This document shows positions 25,424 to 36,029 of a stretch of DNA of 64,000 nt, piece after piece. This DNA comes from Providencia stuartii. Its GTDB lineage: Bacteria; Pseudomonadota; Gammaproteobacteria; Enterobacterales; Enterobacteriaceae. The stretch's first letter is position 1. Every line of letters begins with the position of its first letter. The DNA lies in assembly GCF_029277985.1 (NCBI RefSeq), contig NZ_CP119546.1:3720001-3784000 (forward strand), written 5' to 3'. The notes beneath the pieces are model-generated. The model saw only the letters and a list, made by a program, of their open reading frames with translations, made no database searches and was not told where the DNA came from. A program made the translations under genes and the position numbers.

Positions 25424-26206
25424 TTAGTTCCCAAACATCAGTGCTGTAAGTACAAAATCTAGACCAAGAACCGCGAGTGATGCATGAACAACGGTTCGTG
25501 TTGTCGCTCGGCTTATCCCTTCCGATGTTGGGATAGCGTCATAGCCATTAAACAATGCAATCCAAGTGACTGTGATGGCAAAGACAAGACTCTTGATAAA
25601 GCAATTCACAATATCCATGCGCCAATCAACAGAAGATTGCATTGAAGCCCAAAAAAAGCCTTCATCAATCCCTTTCCAATCAACGCCAACCAATGCACCA
25701 CCGAGGATCCCTACGGCAACAAAGATAAGTGATAGCAATGGCATACTAATAAAGCCAGCCCAAAAACGCGGGGCAATCACTCGACGTAAGGGGTCGACAG
25801 CCATCATTTCAAGGCTTGATATTTGCTCAGTCGCTTTCATCAGGCCGATTTCAGCGGTTAATGCAGAGCCAGCACGCCCTGCAAACAGCAGTGCTGTCAC
25901 GACAGGCCCTAATTCACGCAATAACGATAATGCCACCATCATTCCGAGACTGGCTTCAGCACTAAAGGTTGTTAGAACAAGATAGCCTTGTAACCCAAGC
26001 ACCATACCAATAAATAGCCCTGAAACAGCAACTATTAACAATGATTGCACACCAACAGCGTACAATTGCCTAATTAACAGTGGCCATTGTTTGGAAAATT
26101 CGGGTTTTCCAAACAATGAACGAAACAGCATATAGCCGGCTCGCCCAAAAGCCGAAAAAATTTCAATCCACCGACGTCCGAAGGCAGCGATTGCCTCTAC
26201 TATCAT
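25424..26206 (-). CDS. mlaE: MlaE, permease of the Mla transporter
   Basis: The 260-residue integral membrane protein (MlaE/YrbE family) has about five to six hydrophobic helices. [36 protein letters not shown] holds the family's most conserved loop (here split: [12 protein letters not shown] and [13 protein letters not shown]). It forms the MlaFEDB core with MlaD above and MlaF below. It starts six bases after the mlaF stop, so the operon is tightly packed. Confidence 0.97.
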   Translation of the reverse strand: MIVEAIAAFGRRWIEIFSAFGRAGYMLFRSLFGKPEFSKQWPLLIRQLYAVGVQSLLIVAVSGLFIGMVLGLQGYLVLTTFSAEASLGMMVALSLLRELGPVVTALLFAGRAGSALTAEIGLMKATEQISSLEMMAVDPLRRVIAPRFWAGFISMPLLSLIFVAVGILGGALVGVDWKGIDEGFFWASMQSSVDWRMDIVNCFIKSLVFAITVTWIALFNGYDAIPTSEGISRATTRTVVHASLAVLGLDFVLTALMFGN

Positions 26207-26212
26207 CTTATT

Positions 26213-27016
26213 TTACCCTAATAAATCAGCCAGATAATCATTGGCGGGGAAACGGAATGGTACAGGCCCGTCAGCAATACCATCTAAAAACTGCCTAACG
26301 CGTGGTTCTTGGTTATCTCTTAACTCATCACCAGTCCCTTGTGCAATCACATGCTGCTGAGCAACGATATAGGCATTGTCAGCAATACTAAGCACTTCTG
26401 GCACATCATGAGAAACCACCACGCAGGTCACGCCTAATGCTTGATTCAGCTCATCAATCAATTTGACTAGCACGCCCATCGTAATGGGGTCTTGTCCAAC
26501 AAAAGGCTCATCAAACATAATTAGCTCAGGGTCAAGTGCGATAGCTCGAGCCAAAGCTGCTCGTCTTGCCATCCCCCCCGATAACTCTGAAGGCATCAAT
26601 TTTGCAGCCCCTCGTAAACCTACCGCTTCTAGCTTCATCATGACCGTAGTATGGATCAATGATTCCGGTAAGCGAGTATGTTCACGTAAAGGAAATGCTA
26701 CGTTGTTAAAAACATCCATATCAGTAAATAGCGCCCCAGACTGGAACAACATGCTCATTTTTTTACGAGCCTGATACAGTTTTGAGCGTGATAATTCCGG
26801 AATATTATCACCATCGAACCAAATTTCACCTTGATTTGGGCGTAACTGGCCGCCAATAAGGCGTAATAGCGTGGTTTTCCCTATTCCCGATGGCCCCATA
26901 ATTGCCGTTATCTTACCCCGTGGTACTGTTAGGTTAATATTTTCAAATATTTTCCTATTGCCACGAGTAAAAGACATGTCACGCACTTCGATTAAGTTGT
27001 CTGTCTTTGTTTGCAT
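26213..27016 (-). CDS. mlaF: MlaF, ATPase of the Mla transporter
   Basis: The 267-residue ABC ATPase drives lipid transport by MlaFEDB. Walker A is GPSGIGKTT, the ABC signature LSGGMARRAALARA, and Walker B LIMFDEPFVGQDP; the switch His lies in VVVSHDVPE. Glu is present after the Walker B Asp. It is the first gene of mlaFEDCB on the minus strand. In E. coli yrbG and kdsD lie upstream in a codirectional arrangement that differs from the divergent one here. Confidence 0.97.
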   Translation of the reverse strand: MQTKTDNLIEVRDMSFTRGNRKIFENINLTVPRGKITAIMGPSGIGKTTLLRLIGGQLRPNQGEIWFDGDNIPELSRSKLYQARKKMSMLFQSGALFTDMDVFNNVAFPLREHTRLPESLIHTTVMMKLEAVGLRGAAKLMPSELSGGMARRAALARAIALDPELIMFDEPFVGQDPITMGVLVKLIDELNQALGVTCVVVSHDVPEVLSIADNAYIVAQQHVIAQGTGDELRDNQEPRVRQFLDGIADGPVPFRFPANDYLADLLG

Positions 27017-27487
27017 TTGTTTGATAGCCCGTCACATCATCAATTTTTATTTTCTCAAAGCGCTAGGCTCGCGATTTTACAGAAAAATAGACCAAAAATC
27101 GTCTAATATCACATCTGATTTTATTTATAGTATTATAACGTTCTAAATAGCGTTATTGGTGTGAAAAATGTGTTTTTTTATATCTAAAAGATACATACAA
27201 CAACAGAATTATTAATAGTTAAACATTATTTTTGCGCAATTGAAGCAGATAGCTCTTAGACTTTAAAAATTTGTTATTCGTTGAGAATACTAAAGTTCAT
27301 CATTCTTTATTTGGTTTATGATGCTAATGAATACCGAGAGCCACTGACTTAAGCTTTTGTTAATCTCCGCCAGTCATCATTGATTAAAATATAATTAATA
27401 TTCGACTGATTTGACAAAGCACTTACTGATAGTAAGTATTCGTTATACAATTCGCGCTCGCTAATCCGATTAACTGAAAAGCTACGC
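27017..27487. other. Divergent promoter region between mlaF and kdsD
   Basis: About 470 bp with no gene visible. It must carry promoters for mlaF leftward and kdsD rightward. yrbG, the calcium/sodium exchanger gene found at this junction in E. coli, is missing. Confidence 0.55.
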
Positions 27488-28468
27488 ATGGAACAGAAAA
27501 TGTCAAACATCGATTTTCAGCAAGTAGGCAAAGAAGTTCTCCATATCGAAAGTGAAGGCCTAAAAAATTTAGAACAATATATCAACGATGATTTTACCCA
27601 CGCTTGTCAGCGCATTTTTGCTTGCCAAGGAAAGGTCGTTGTGATGGGTATGGGAAAATCGGGTCATATTGGACGAAAAATTGCAGCAACCTTGGCCAGT
27701 ACAGGTACACCTTCTTTCTTTGTGCATCCTGGCGAAGCTAGCCATGGCGATCTGGGAATGATTACCCATAAAGACATTGTATTGGCAATTTCTAACTCTG
27801 GTGAATCGAGTGAAATCCTAGCGCTATTGCCTGTTTTAAAACGAATTAAAGTTCCATTGATCTGCATGACCAATAACCCTAATAGTAATATGGGTAAATA
27901 TGCCGATGTTCACCTCTGCATAAAAGTGCCAAAAGAAGCGTGCCCATTAGGCTTGGCCCCTACCACAAGTACCACCGCAACGCTGGTGATGGGGGATGCA
28001 TTAGCGATTGCCTTACTCACCGCGAGAGGCTTTACGCCGGAAGATTTCGCACTTTCTCACCCTGGTGGCGCACTTGGGCGCAAACTTTTATTATTAGTTC
28101 GTGATTTAATGAATGTCGGTGATGATATTCCTCATATTCCACAAACAGCGACGTTACGTGAAGCATTAATTGAGATTACTCGCAAAAAATTAGGCATGAC
28201 TGTGATTTGTGATGACGAGATGAATATTGCTGGTATTTTTACAGATGGTGATTTGCGTCGCATCTTCGATATGGGTATTGATCTTAACAACGCAAAAATA
28301 GCCGATGTGATGACGCCAGGTGGCATCAAAATAACCCCGAATATGTTAGCGGTAGAAGCACTTAACCTTATGCAGTCTAAACATATTACTTCATTGATGG
28401 TCGCAGAAGGTAATAAGCTAGTCGGTGTTTTACATATGCATGACCTTTTACAAGCTGGTGTTGTATAA
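27488..28468 (+). CDS. kdsD: Arabinose-5-phosphate isomerase KdsD
   Basis: The 326-residue enzyme turns ribulose-5-phosphate into arabinose-5-phosphate, the precursor of Kdo for lipopolysaccharide. The N-terminal SIS domain (about 40-190) has VVMGMGKSGHIGRKIAATLASTG and the sugar-phosphate loop AISNSGESSE. Two CBS domains follow (about 215-265 and 280-325). It begins the run kdsD-kdsC-lptCAB. A second ATG four codons in is an alternative start; the first gives the longer family-like N-terminus. Confidence 0.96.
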   Translation: MEQKMSNIDFQQVGKEVLHIESEGLKNLEQYINDDFTHACQRIFACQGKVVVMGMGKSGHIGRKIAATLASTGTPSFFVHPGEASHGDLGMITHKDIVLAISNSGESSEILALLPVLKRIKVPLICMTNNPNSNMGKYADVHLCIKVPKEACPLGLAPTTSTTATLVMGDALAIALLTARGFTPEDFALSHPGGALGRKLLLLVRDLMNVGDDIPHIPQTATLREALIEITRKKLGMTVICDDEMNIAGIFTDGDLRRIFDMGIDLNNAKIADVMTPGGIKITPNMLAVEALNLMQSKHITSLMVAEGNKLVGVLHMHDLLQAGVV

Positions 28469-28483
28469 AGAAAAGGAATGATT

Positions 28484-29044
28484 ATGGATCCGCACTTTCA
28501 GGACACGTGTTACGGTCCTGTAACCCAAAATGTTTTAAAAAAAGCCGCTAAGATTAAATTGTTAATCTGTGATGTCGACGGTGTCATGTCTGACGGCCAA
28601 ATTTACATGGGAAATAACGGCGAAGAGCTGAAAGCATTTAACGTGCGTGATGGTTACGGTATTCGCTGTTTGTTGACCTCGGGTATCGACGTGGCCATTA
28701 TCACTGGCCGAAAGGCAAAATTGCTTGAAGATCGCGCAAAGACACTCGGTATTACATATCTTTACCAAGGACAGAGCGATAAGCTTTTGGCGTATCATGA
28801 ACTGTTAGATACACTAAAAGTAAGCGCGGAAGAGACAGCCTATATCGGAGATGATCTCATTGATTGGCCTGTCATGGCAAAAGTTGGGCTATCTGTAGCG
28901 GTTGCTGATGCACACCCATTGCTACTACCAAAAGCCGATTACGTTACACGCATTGGTGGTGGTAAAGGAGCAGTTCGTGAACTTTGCGATTTGATCCTGA
29001 TTGCTCAAAATAAACTGGAAGAAGCTAAAGGCTTATCGATTTAA
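28484..29044 (+). CDS. kdsC: KDO-8-phosphate phosphatase KdsC
   Basis: The 186-residue HAD-family phosphatase removes phosphate from Kdo-8-P. HAD motif I is LLICDVDGVMSDG, motif II IITGRKAK, and motif IV IGDDLIDWPVM. KAFNVRDGYGIRC is the substrate loop. Two ATGs lie close together; I choose 28484, which is seven bases after AAGG, as the one at 28478 directly abuts that site. It begins 15 bp after kdsD. Confidence 0.96.
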   Translation: MDPHFQDTCYGPVTQNVLKKAAKIKLLICDVDGVMSDGQIYMGNNGEELKAFNVRDGYGIRCLLTSGIDVAIITGRKAKLLEDRAKTLGITYLYQGQSDKLLAYHELLDTLKVSAEETAYIGDDLIDWPVMAKVGLSVAVADAHPLLLPKADYVTRIGGGKGAVRELCDLILIAQNKLEEAKGLSI

Positions 29045-29059
29045 AGAATAAAGACACCC

Positions 29060-29653
29060 ATGAGTAACGCTAAAAAGTGGTTAATTATCCTGTTATCCTT
29101 GATAGCACTTGGCCTGATCGGTTGGAACCTCGCTGGTTATGATACCAGCACCCCAACAGCAGGCGTTATAGATAACAGTCAACCTAATTATCAAACTGAT
29201 GATTCAGTGACATTCGTCTATAATCCAGCAGGTGATTTGGCCTATAAACTTGTATCAGATAAAATTGATAATTATACGGCAGACAAACTCACTTGGTTTA
29301 CTAACCCTGTTTTGACAACTTATAACGAAGCAGGCGTACCGACATGGACTGTGCGGTCACTCAAGGCCAAACTGACGAATGATAGAGTGCTCTATTTATA
29401 TGACGATGTCCAAGTCGATAGTTTAAGCCCTGATTCACAAATTCAGCGAATTTCAACCCAAAGTGCTGTCGTTAATCTGATAACACAAGATGTTTCATCG
29501 GATGATAAAGTTACCATCATCGGGCAAGGCCTTAATTCTACTGGTTTAAAAATGCGCGGTAACCTGCGTTCAAGAACCGCAGAGTTAATTGAAGATGTAA
29601 AAACTCATTACGTGCTACAAAAAGAAGAGCAAAAAAATGAATCAAGTAAATAA
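29060..29653 (+). CDS. lptC: LptC, LPS export bridge protein
   Basis: The 197-residue bitopic protein has one N-terminal transmembrane helix (about 7-23) and a periplasmic beta-jellyroll that takes LPS from LptBFG to LptA. Typical features are DLAYKLVSDKIDNYT and the Gly-rich C-terminal segment TGLKMRGNLRSRTAELI. It overlaps lptA by 17 bp, which suggests translational coupling. Confidence 0.96.
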   Translation: MSNAKKWLIILLSLIALGLIGWNLAGYDTSTPTAGVIDNSQPNYQTDDSVTFVYNPAGDLAYKLVSDKIDNYTADKLTWFTNPVLTTYNEAGVPTWTVRSLKAKLTNDRVLYLYDDVQVDSLSPDSQIQRISTQSAVVNLITQDVSSDDKVTIIGQGLNSTGLKMRGNLRSRTAELIEDVKTHYVLQKEEQKNESSK

Positions 29654-30185
29654 AAAGCGTTTTATTCAAGGAGCCGTTGCCAGCGCAATTTTTGCTCTTA
29701 GCGTACCAGCTTCCGCATTAAAATCTGATACACAACAACCGATGACAATTAACTCAGTCAAGCAGTCCCTTGATTTAGAGAAAAATGTCACCACATTTAC
29801 AGATGATGTTGTGATTAAACAAGGTTCTATTGATATCAGAGCCAATAAAGTCGTGGTTACGCGTCCTAGCAGTAACTCTGACAAAATTACGATAGAAGCA
29901 TTTGGTAATCCAGTGACGTTCTATCAACTACAAGATGATGGTAAGCCAATTAAAGGCCGAGCAGCGAAAGCACGCTACGAAGTGGATAAAGAACTGCTGA
30001 CATTAACAGGTAATGCCTATCTTGAGCAGTTAGATAGCAATATTAAGGGTGATAAAATTACCTATATCGTGCCGACACAACAGATGGAAGCATTTAGCGA
30101 TAAAGGCAAACGCGTCACCACAGTATTATTGCCATCACAGTTACAAGAGAAAGGCCCCGCGGCAAACAACGGAAAGAGTAAATAA
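29637..30185 (+). CDS. lptA: LptA, periplasmic LPS transport protein
   Basis: The 182-residue protein has a signal peptide (about 1-27, cut after ASA) and an OstA-like jellyroll that polymerises end to end to form the LPS bridge between LptC and LptD. Conserved parts are [24 protein letters not shown] and [21 protein letters not shown]. Five bases separate it from lptB. Confidence 0.96.
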   Translation: MNQVNKKRFIQGAVASAIFALSVPASALKSDTQQPMTINSVKQSLDLEKNVTTFTDDVVIKQGSIDIRANKVVVTRPSSNSDKITIEAFGNPVTFYQLQDDGKPIKGRAAKARYEVDKELLTLTGNAYLEQLDSNIKGDKITYIVPTQQMEAFSDKGKRVTTVLLPSQLQEKGPAANNGKSK

Positions 30186-30190
30186 TCGTT

Positions 30191-30916
30191 ATGGCGACAT
30201 TAACCGCTGAGAATCTGGCAAAAGCCTATAAAAAACGCAAGGTCGTTGAAGATGTCAGCCTTGAGGTGAAGTCTGGTGAAATTGTTGGTTTACTTGGCCC
30301 TAATGGTGCGGGTAAGACGACCACCTTTTATATGGTGGTCGGAATCGTCCAGCGAGATGCAGGTAAGATTACCATTGATGGCGAAGATATTAGCCTGTTG
30401 CCTCTTCATGAACGCGCACGCCGTGGTATTGGCTATCTGCCTCAAGAAGCCTCAATTTTTCGCCGCTTGAGCGTTTATGATAACCTGATGGCAGTGCTAG
30501 AAATACGTCATGACTTAAATTCAGACCAACGTAAAACACGTGCTGAAGAGCTAATGGAAGAGTTTAGTATCACCCATTTGCGCGATAGTATTGGTCAATC
30601 GTTGTCAGGTGGGGAACGTCGCCGTGTTGAAATTGCTCGCGCATTAGCCGCGAATCCGAAATTTATCTTGTTAGATGAGCCGTTTGCTGGTGTTGACCCA
30701 ATTTCAGTATTAGATATCAAAAAAATCATCCAACATTTACGTGACTATGGTCTGGGCGTGTTGATCACCGACCATAACGTGCGAGAAACACTCGATGTCT
30801 GTGAAAGAGCTTATATTGTGAGCCAAGGGCACCTGATAGCACACGGAACACCTGAGATGATCCTCGAAAATGAACAAGTCAAACGCGTTTATTTAGGGGA
30901 AGGCTTCCGTCTATAA
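30191..30916 (+). CDS. lptB: LptB, ATPase of the LPS exporter
   Basis: The 241-residue ABC ATPase pairs with LptF and LptG (not in this window) to extract LPS from the inner membrane. Walker A is [13 protein letters not shown], the signature [14 protein letters not shown], Walker [14 protein letters not shown] and the switch His in LITDHNVRE. It closes the kdsD-kdsC-lptCAB set; rpoN follows after 165 bp. Confidence 0.98.
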   Translation: MATLTAENLAKAYKKRKVVEDVSLEVKSGEIVGLLGPNGAGKTTTFYMVVGIVQRDAGKITIDGEDISLLPLHERARRGIGYLPQEASIFRRLSVYDNLMAVLEIRHDLNSDQRKTRAEELMEEFSITHLRDSIGQSLSGGERRRVEIARALAANPKFILLDEPFAGVDPISVLDIKKIIQHLRDYGLGVLITDHNVRETLDVCERAYIVSQGHLIAHGTPEMILENEQVKRVYLGEGFRL

Positions 30917-31081
30917 GTTATTAGTCATAGACTCTAAAATAAGTCGAGCATCGCTAGGTGACAGAGACACGATTTGTTGAATGTCTTAATAAATCAGAAA
31001 GCAGGTCAACAACATTCGCTAGCGATACCGTCACTGGTTGTATGACAAATATATTTTTGAGATGGAGATAAAAGACCATTC

Positions 31082-32527
31082 ATGAAGCAAAGTTTGCAGC
31101 TCAGAATCAGTCAGCAACTTGCAATGACACCCCAACTGCAACAGGCTATCCGCCTGTTGCAGCTCTCTACACTTGAGCTACAACAAGAAATCCAACTCGC
31201 TCTAGAAACCAACCCCCTTCTAGAACAAGAAGAAAATGCCAATGAATTAGATTCGCTGGATGACATCGATATCGACACTGATAGTAGCGAAATCGATACC
31301 AAAGATGCTCTCGAAAAGGGTGATATGCCTGATGAGCTCCCACTGGATGCCAATTGGGATGAGATTTACACCGCTGGCACACCTTCAGGCACCAGCAACG
31401 ACTACAGTTTCGATGAATTACCGGTCTACCAAGGGGAAACGACACAAACCCTACAGGACTATTTGCAGTGGCAATCCGAGTTAACTCCTTTTACCGATAC
31501 GGATCGTGCTATTGCGACAGCAATTATTGATTCTATTGATGATTCAGGCTATCTCACCACATCAATTACCGATATCCATGAAGGTATTGATAACCCTGAT
31601 ATCACTTTGGAAGAAGTGAGCGCGGTTTTAAAACGAATCCAACATTTTGATCCCCTTGGAGTGGCGGCACAAGACCTTAAAGAATGTTTACTCATTCAGC
31701 TATCTCTCTATCCGAAAAATACCCCTGGATTAGAGGAAGCTCGTACGATTATTCGCCAACACATCGATTTACTGGCAAATCGCGATTTTCGCCAGCTCAC
31801 TAAGCTGACTCGATTAAAAGAAGATGCACTAAAAACCGCTATTGATCTGATATTGACGTTGAATCCCAAACCCGGCCAATCCATCAATACCGGAGAGTCT
31901 GAATATGTCATTCCTGATGTTTTAGTGAAAAAAATCAATGGACACTGGCAAGTTGAATTAAATACAGATAGCATCCCTAAACTAAGTATTAACAATCACT
32001 ATGCTTCACTGATAAAAGATTCAGTAAGCGAAAGTGATTCACAGTATATTCGTAGCAATTTGCAGGATGCTAAATGGCTGATTAAGAGTTTGGAAAGTCG
32101 CAATGAGACCTTGTTAAAAGTCGCAACTTGCATTGTTGAACAGCAACAAGAATTTTTCGAACTCGGCGATGAATATATGAAACCCATGATATTGGCTGAT
32201 ATTGCTTATCAGGTCGATATGCATGAATCGACAATATCGAGAGTCACAACGCAAAAATATCTCCATAGCCCTAGGGGAATTTTTGAATTGAAGTATTTTT
32301 TCTCTAGCCATGTGAGTACCGATACTGGAGGAGAAGCTTCCTCAACGGCAATACGTGCGTTAGTGAAAAAACTGGTTGCTGCTGAAAATCCAGCAAAACC
32401 ATTGAGTGACAGTAAATTGACCAGCATGCTGGCCGAACAGGGCATTCAGGTTGCTCGTCGAACTGTCGCTAAGTACCGTGAATCGTTATCTATTCCGCCC
32501 TCAAATCAACGTAAAAAGTTGGTTTAA
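31082..32527 (+). CDS. rpoN: RNA polymerase sigma-54 factor RpoN
   Basis: The 481-residue sigma factor serves nitrogen assimilation and other enhancer-dependent promoters. Region I is Gln/Leu-rich ([27 protein letters not shown]), region II acidic (about 55-110), then the core-binding part, a helix-turn-helix and the C-terminal RpoN box [10 protein letters not shown] that reads the -24 element. Its place before hpf, ptsN, rapZ and npr is conserved throughout Enterobacterales. Confidence 0.98.
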   Translation: MKQSLQLRISQQLAMTPQLQQAIRLLQLSTLELQQEIQLALETNPLLEQEENANELDSLDDIDIDTDSSEIDTKDALEKGDMPDELPLDANWDEIYTAGTPSGTSNDYSFDELPVYQGETTQTLQDYLQWQSELTPFTDTDRAIATAIIDSIDDSGYLTTSITDIHEGIDNPDITLEEVSAVLKRIQHFDPLGVAAQDLKECLLIQLSLYPKNTPGLEEARTIIRQHIDLLANRDFRQLTKLTRLKEDALKTAIDLILTLNPKPGQSINTGESEYVIPDVLVKKINGHWQVELNTDSIPKLSINNHYASLIKDSVSESDSQYIRSNLQDAKWLIKSLESRNETLLKVATCIVEQQQEFFELGDEYMKPMILADIAYQVDMHESTISRVTTQKYLHSPRGIFELKYFFSSHVSTDTGGEASSTAIRALVKKLVAAENPAKPLSDSKLTSMLAEQGIQVARRTVAKYRESLSIPPSNQRKKLV

Positions 32528-32549
32528 TTGACAAAGTAAGGAAGATTGT

Positions 32550-32837
32550 ATGGAATTTCAGATTACTGGACACAATATCGAAGTCACCCCTGCATTGCGT
32601 GAAACTGTTGAGAAAAAAATCAAAAAATTGGAGCAATTATTTGATCGTATCAATGGTATTCAAGTCGTTTTAAAAGTTGAAAAAGTTCAGCAGATTGCTG
32701 AAGCAACTGTGCAGGTGAATGGTGCAGAACTCCATGCGTCAGCTGAAGAAAACGACATGTACGCAGCAATCGACCTACTGGTAGACAAATTGTCACGCCA
32801 GTTAACCAAACATAAAGAAAAACTGAGACAACACTAG
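32550..32837 (+). CDS. hpf: Ribosome hibernation promoting factor HPF
   Basis: The 95-residue short HPF binds the 30S subunit in the mRNA/tRNA channel and favours 100S dimers in stationary phase. The fold beta-alpha-beta-beta-beta-alpha is reflected in MEFQITGHNIEVTPALRE and a basic C-terminal helix SRQLTKHKEKLRQH. The C-terminal dimer domain of long HPF is absent, as normal here. GGAAG stands nine bases before the ATG, and a hairpin follows the gene. Confidence 0.97.
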   Translation: MEFQITGHNIEVTPALRETVEKKIKKLEQLFDRINGIQVVLKVEKVQQIAEATVQVNGAELHASAEENDMYAAIDLLVDKLSRQLTKHKEKLRQH

Positions 32838-32886
32838 TCTATTTATGGTGAAATCACTCAGTGATTTATGACCAATAAATAATTAA

Positions 32887-32917
32887 AACCAGATAGCGTA
32901 CCCCGCTATCTGGTTTT
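32887..32917 (+). terminator. Hairpin/terminator between hpf and ptsN
   Basis: A perfect 12-bp stem AACCAGATAGCG / CGCTATCTGGTT with a 5-nt loop, ending in four T. The short T-run suggests partial termination or an RNA end that lets ptsN be expressed at a different level. Confidence 0.7.
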
Positions 32918-32939
32918 GTAGTCCTAAGCGAACAATAAA

Positions 32940-33407
32940 ATGAACAGTGATATAGAAATCCAATTAAGCGCCGTATTATCACCAGCCTGTACACGTAATA
33001 ACCTTGTCTGTACTAGCAAGAAAAGGGCTCTCGAGATTATTAGTGAACTCGCTGCCGCAGAGTTGGGATTACCGGAAAATACGGTATTTGAAGCATTACT
33101 CACCAGAGAAAAAGTCGGAACAACAGGTATTGGTAGTGGGATCGCCATTCCTCACGGTAAGTTAGCAGAAGGTGAACATACGCAAGCTGTTGGCGTTTTT
33201 TTGCATCTTGAAGAGCCTATTGCCTTTGATGCCATCGACAATCAACCTGTCGATCTGCTTTTTGCATTACTTGTGCCTGCCGATCAGTGCAAAACACACC
33301 TGCACACGTTATCGTTAATCGCCAAAAAATTAGCAGACAAATCTTTTTGTAAGCGTCTAAGATCGGCACAAAGCGACGCTGAGCTATATAGTATTATTAC
33401 TGAGTAA
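32940..33407 (+). CDS. ptsN: Nitrogen-regulatory PTS enzyme IIA PtsN
   Basis: The 155-residue EIIA-Ntr is phosphorylated by PtsP and NPr and regulates K+ uptake and stress pathways. The phospho-His is in GIAIPHGK (His72). KKRALEIISELAAAELGLPE and IDNQPVDLLFALLVPADQ are the family signatures. The ribosome site before the ATG is poor. The C-terminal tail is shorter than in E. coli by several residues. Confidence 0.97.
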   Translation: MNSDIEIQLSAVLSPACTRNNLVCTSKKRALEIISELAAAELGLPENTVFEALLTREKVGTTGIGSGIAIPHGKLAEGEHTQAVGVFLHLEEPIAFDAIDNQPVDLLFALLVPADQCKTHLHTLSLIAKKLADKSFCKRLRSAQSDAELYSIITE

Positions 33408-33575
33408 TCTATAATTGAATGACTTTGTCATCACAGGGTTACATGTATATAAAATTTTGATATTTTCTATATAGCTGTACTGACATAAACTGTGATGTTT
33501 TAATAAGTAAGCAAAAGTTCGATTCAACTATCGAGATCATATGATCATCGAAAAGAAACAAAAGGGAGTTAGCTC

Positions 33576-34427
33576 ATGGTGCTGATGATTGTCAGCGGCC
33601 GTTCCGGTTCGGGAAAATCCGTTGCCTTACGTGCGCTGGAAGATATGGGTTTCTATTGTGTGGATAACCTGCCGGTTGTGCTGCTTCCAGAACTGGCCAA
33701 TTCACTCGCAGATCGTAATATTTCAGCCGCTGTGAGCATTGATGTGCGTAATATGCCCGATAACCCAGAGATCTTTGAAGAGGCATTAGATAGATTACCT
33801 GCTAGTTTTTCGCCTCAACTCTTGTTTCTGGATGCTGATCGCAACACATTAATTCGCCGCTATAGCGATACGCGTAGGTTACATCCTCTTTCCAGTAAAA
33901 ATTTATCGCTAGAGAGTGCGATAGATGAAGAAAACGAGCTGTTAGAACCACTACGCTCTCGTGCTGATTTAGTGATAGACACCTCTGAAATGTCAGTGCA
34001 TGAATTAGCAGAGATGTTGAGAACACGTTTAATGGGCAAACGTGAACGTGAGCTCACCATGGTGTTTGAATCTTTTGGTTTCAAACACGGTATCCCTATC
34101 GATGCGGATTATGTTTTTGATGTCCGCTTTTTACCCAATCCGCACTGGGATCCTAAATTACGCCCAATGACAGGGTTAGATCGCCCCGTTGCTGCATTCT
34201 TAGATAGGCATACTGAGGTCCATAACTTTATTTATCAAACACGCAGCTACCTAGAATTGTGGCTGCCAATGCTTGAAACAAATAATCGTAGTTATCTGAC
34301 TGTCGCTATAGGCTGTACTGGCGGTAAACACCGTTCTGTTTATATTGCTGAACAGCTAGCTGATTATTTTCGTTCCCGCGGCAAAAACGTACAGTCCCGC
34401 CACCGAACGTTAGAAAAACGGAAATAA
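33576..34427 (+). CDS. rapZ: RapZ, RNase adaptor for GlmZ
   Basis: The 283-residue protein binds the sRNA GlmZ and presents it to RNase E, controlling glmS and cell-wall precursor supply. The N-terminal Walker A is GRSGSGKS (8-15), and the C-terminal domain binds glucosamine-6-phosphate and RNA ([19 protein letters not shown] and a basic end [10 protein letters not shown]). AGGGAG precedes the ATG. It overlaps npr by one base (the A of TAATG). Confidence 0.97.
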   Translation: MVLMIVSGRSGSGKSVALRALEDMGFYCVDNLPVVLLPELANSLADRNISAAVSIDVRNMPDNPEIFEEALDRLPASFSPQLLFLDADRNTLIRRYSDTRRLHPLSSKNLSLESAIDEENELLEPLRSRADLVIDTSEMSVHELAEMLRTRLMGKRERELTMVFESFGFKHGIPIDADYVFDVRFLPNPHWDPKLRPMTGLDRPVAAFLDRHTEVHNFIYQTRSYLELWLPMLETNNRSYLTVAIGCTGGKHRSVYIAEQLADYFRSRGKNVQSRHRTLEKRK

Positions 34428-34699
34428 TGACACTAAAAGCGACCATCACCTTAAAAAACCGGCTTGGCATGCATGCTAGGCCGGCAATGTTACTTTATGA
34501 ATTAGTTCAAAAATTTAACTCTAGAGTTATTTTACGCAATAATAATCATATCGAGGCTGAGGCGGATAGCGTTATTGCGATGTTGATGTTAGACTCAGAG
34601 CAAGGAAGTACCATTGATATTGAGGTTAGCGGCCCTGATGAAGATCAGGCTTTATCCGCGATAATTAACCTGTTCGAAAGTGGATTTGATGAAAGTTAG
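34427..34699 (+). CDS. ptsO: Phosphocarrier protein NPr
   Basis: The 90-residue HPr-like protein (gene npr/ptsO) carries phosphate from PtsP to PtsN. The active His16 is in NRLGMHARPAMLLY. It overlaps the end of rapZ, so the two are translationally coupled. In E. coli yrbL and mtgA come next; here rnk follows. Confidence 0.96.
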   Translation: MTLKATITLKNRLGMHARPAMLLYELVQKFNSRVILRNNNHIEAEADSVIAMLMLDSEQGSTIDIEVSGPDEDQALSAIINLFESGFDES

Positions 34700-34752
34700 T
34701 ATAATCAACCAATTATTTACGAACTAAATATCAGTTGTTTTACAACTATTGG

Positions 34753-34859
34753 CTCAGAGATCGTGATCATGATCTCTTCCTTTTGGAGCTTGAAGAGCCT
34801 AATATTTTATACAATTTTATCACAGCGACACCCCCTACCTTATTGGGTGGGGGGTGTTT
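34753..34859 (+). terminator. Two hairpins between npr and rnk
   Basis: AGAGATC-GTGATCAT-GATCTCT followed by TCCTTTT (about 34755-34783) and ACACCCCCTACC-TTATT-GGGTGGGGGGTGT followed by TTTG (about 34829-34857) lie in the gap. The first is a likely end for the rapZ-npr transcript; the second lies only 30 bp before rnk and may be part of its leader. Confidence 0.55.
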
Positions 34860-34887
34860 GCTTTGTACGTCTCTATTGGAGTGTGGT

Positions 34888-35298
34888 ATGACAAAGCCAA
34901 CAATTATTATCAATGATTTAGATGCAGAGCGCCTAGACGCACTATTGGAACAAGCTGCTTATGCAGGTACCCCAGTTGCTGACGCATTGAATGATGAACT
35001 TGATCGTGCAGATATCCTGTCACCACAGGAAATTCCTGCTGACGTCGTCACAATGAACAGTACTGTGCGTTTTCTTGATTTAATCAGCAATGAAGAACGC
35101 ACGCGTACGTTGGTTTATCCAGCATCATTAAAAGATAGTGCGGAACAACTCTCTGTAATGGCACCCATTGGCGCTGCTTTACTTGGTTTACGTGTCAATG
35201 ATGAGATCAGTTGGGCATTACCTAATGGTGTTGAAACTCGCGTTAGAGTACTTGAAATTATTTATCAGCCAGAAGCGGCTGGTGAGTTTCACCGTTAA
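34888..35298 (+). CDS. rnk: Rnk, RNA polymerase-binding regulator of nucleoside diphosphate kinase
   Basis: The 136-residue protein resembles the C-terminal domain of GreA/GreB with a short coiled coil and binds RNA polymerase. It begins [20 protein letters not shown] and carries [18 protein letters not shown] and a C-terminal YQPEAAGEF, all diagnostic. The frame extends upstream to 34735, but that part is the hairpin region; the ATG at 34888 has TTGGAG before it and fits the family. Its place beside npr differs from E. coli. Confidence 0.96.
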   Translation: MTKPTIIINDLDAERLDALLEQAAYAGTPVADALNDELDRADILSPQEIPADVVTMNSTVRFLDLISNEERTRTLVYPASLKDSAEQLSVMAPIGAALLGLRVNDEISWALPNGVETRVRVLEIIYQPEAAGEFHR

Positions 35299-35320
35299 TG
35301 CCCCAATAACGCGCTAGTAC

Positions 35321-35355
35321 TGTGTTAGGGCCCATAAGGGCGCCTAACACATTTT
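35321..35355 (+). terminator. Terminator of rnk
   Basis: TGTGTTAGG-GCCC-ATAA-GGGC-G-CCTAACACA forms a 13-bp stem with one bulged G, followed by four T. Confidence 0.8.
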
Positions 35356-35422
35356 GCCTTACCGTATCACCTTAACTCTCTTCAATCCCCATTTCATCAC
35401 TTCTAAAGATGAGTGACTCAAC

Positions 35423-35944
35423 TCATTCCATCAACAAATTCGTGGCATGTTTTTTTACCATATGCACGAACTGTTGACTTTCCTCTGTCGATACAAAACA
35501 ACGAGCAGGAATAATAATGGTACTGACACGGTCAAAAAACAGGTATAACAAATCGCCATCTGTTCGGATAAACGTAAATTTTTCCCACTTGATAAATGAA
35601 GAGCCATATTCGCTGGTTTCATGAATGCCTTGTTCATCAAAATAATACTGCTTTTCAGAAAAAAGTAAGCTATCGGGATCAGGTATTGCACACCGGAAGG
35701 TCTGTAATATTCGAGCCGCTATAAATAAAAATAAGCACAGTGAAATAAGCAATGCCATCGAAATTTGGGCCAATGTGATGTTAAGCAGTTGCAACGCCAC
35801 CACAAATACAACAATAAAAATGATAAACATCACCAAAGGAATGGACGAACTTTTCCCCTTATAAAAATAATTATTTTTATAGCAGTAGTTATTGAACCGT
35901 ATATATTCATTACGATTTAATGTTACTCGAATGGGGTCTACCAT
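35423..35944 (-). CDS. YcxB-like membrane protein
   Basis: The 173-residue protein has two close transmembrane helices (about 37-60 and 64-82: PLVMFIIFIVVFVVAL and ISMALLISLCLFLFIAAR) followed by a C-terminal domain typical of YcxB-like proteins: an EQGIHETSEYGSSFIKWEKF strand, LYLFFDRVSTIIIPARCF and a final helix. Function is unknown. I choose MVDPIRVTLNRNEY (start 35944), as the frame upstream to 36043 overlaps the pmbA end and lacks a ribosome site. It follows pmbA on the same strand after 85 bp. Confidence 0.8.
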   Translation of the reverse strand: MVDPIRVTLNRNEYIRFNNYCYKNNYFYKGKSSSIPLVMFIIFIVVFVVALQLLNITLAQISMALLISLCLFLFIAARILQTFRCAIPDPDSLLFSEKQYYFDEQGIHETSEYGSSFIKWEKFTFIRTDGDLLYLFFDRVSTIIIPARCFVSTEESQQFVHMVKKHATNLLME

Positions 35945-36029
35945 ATAAACATATCCTATTGTGAGCAAAAAACTGAGGAGCAATCGCTCCTCAGACTCCT
36001 TTATACAACAAATGCTCGCTATAATGCCA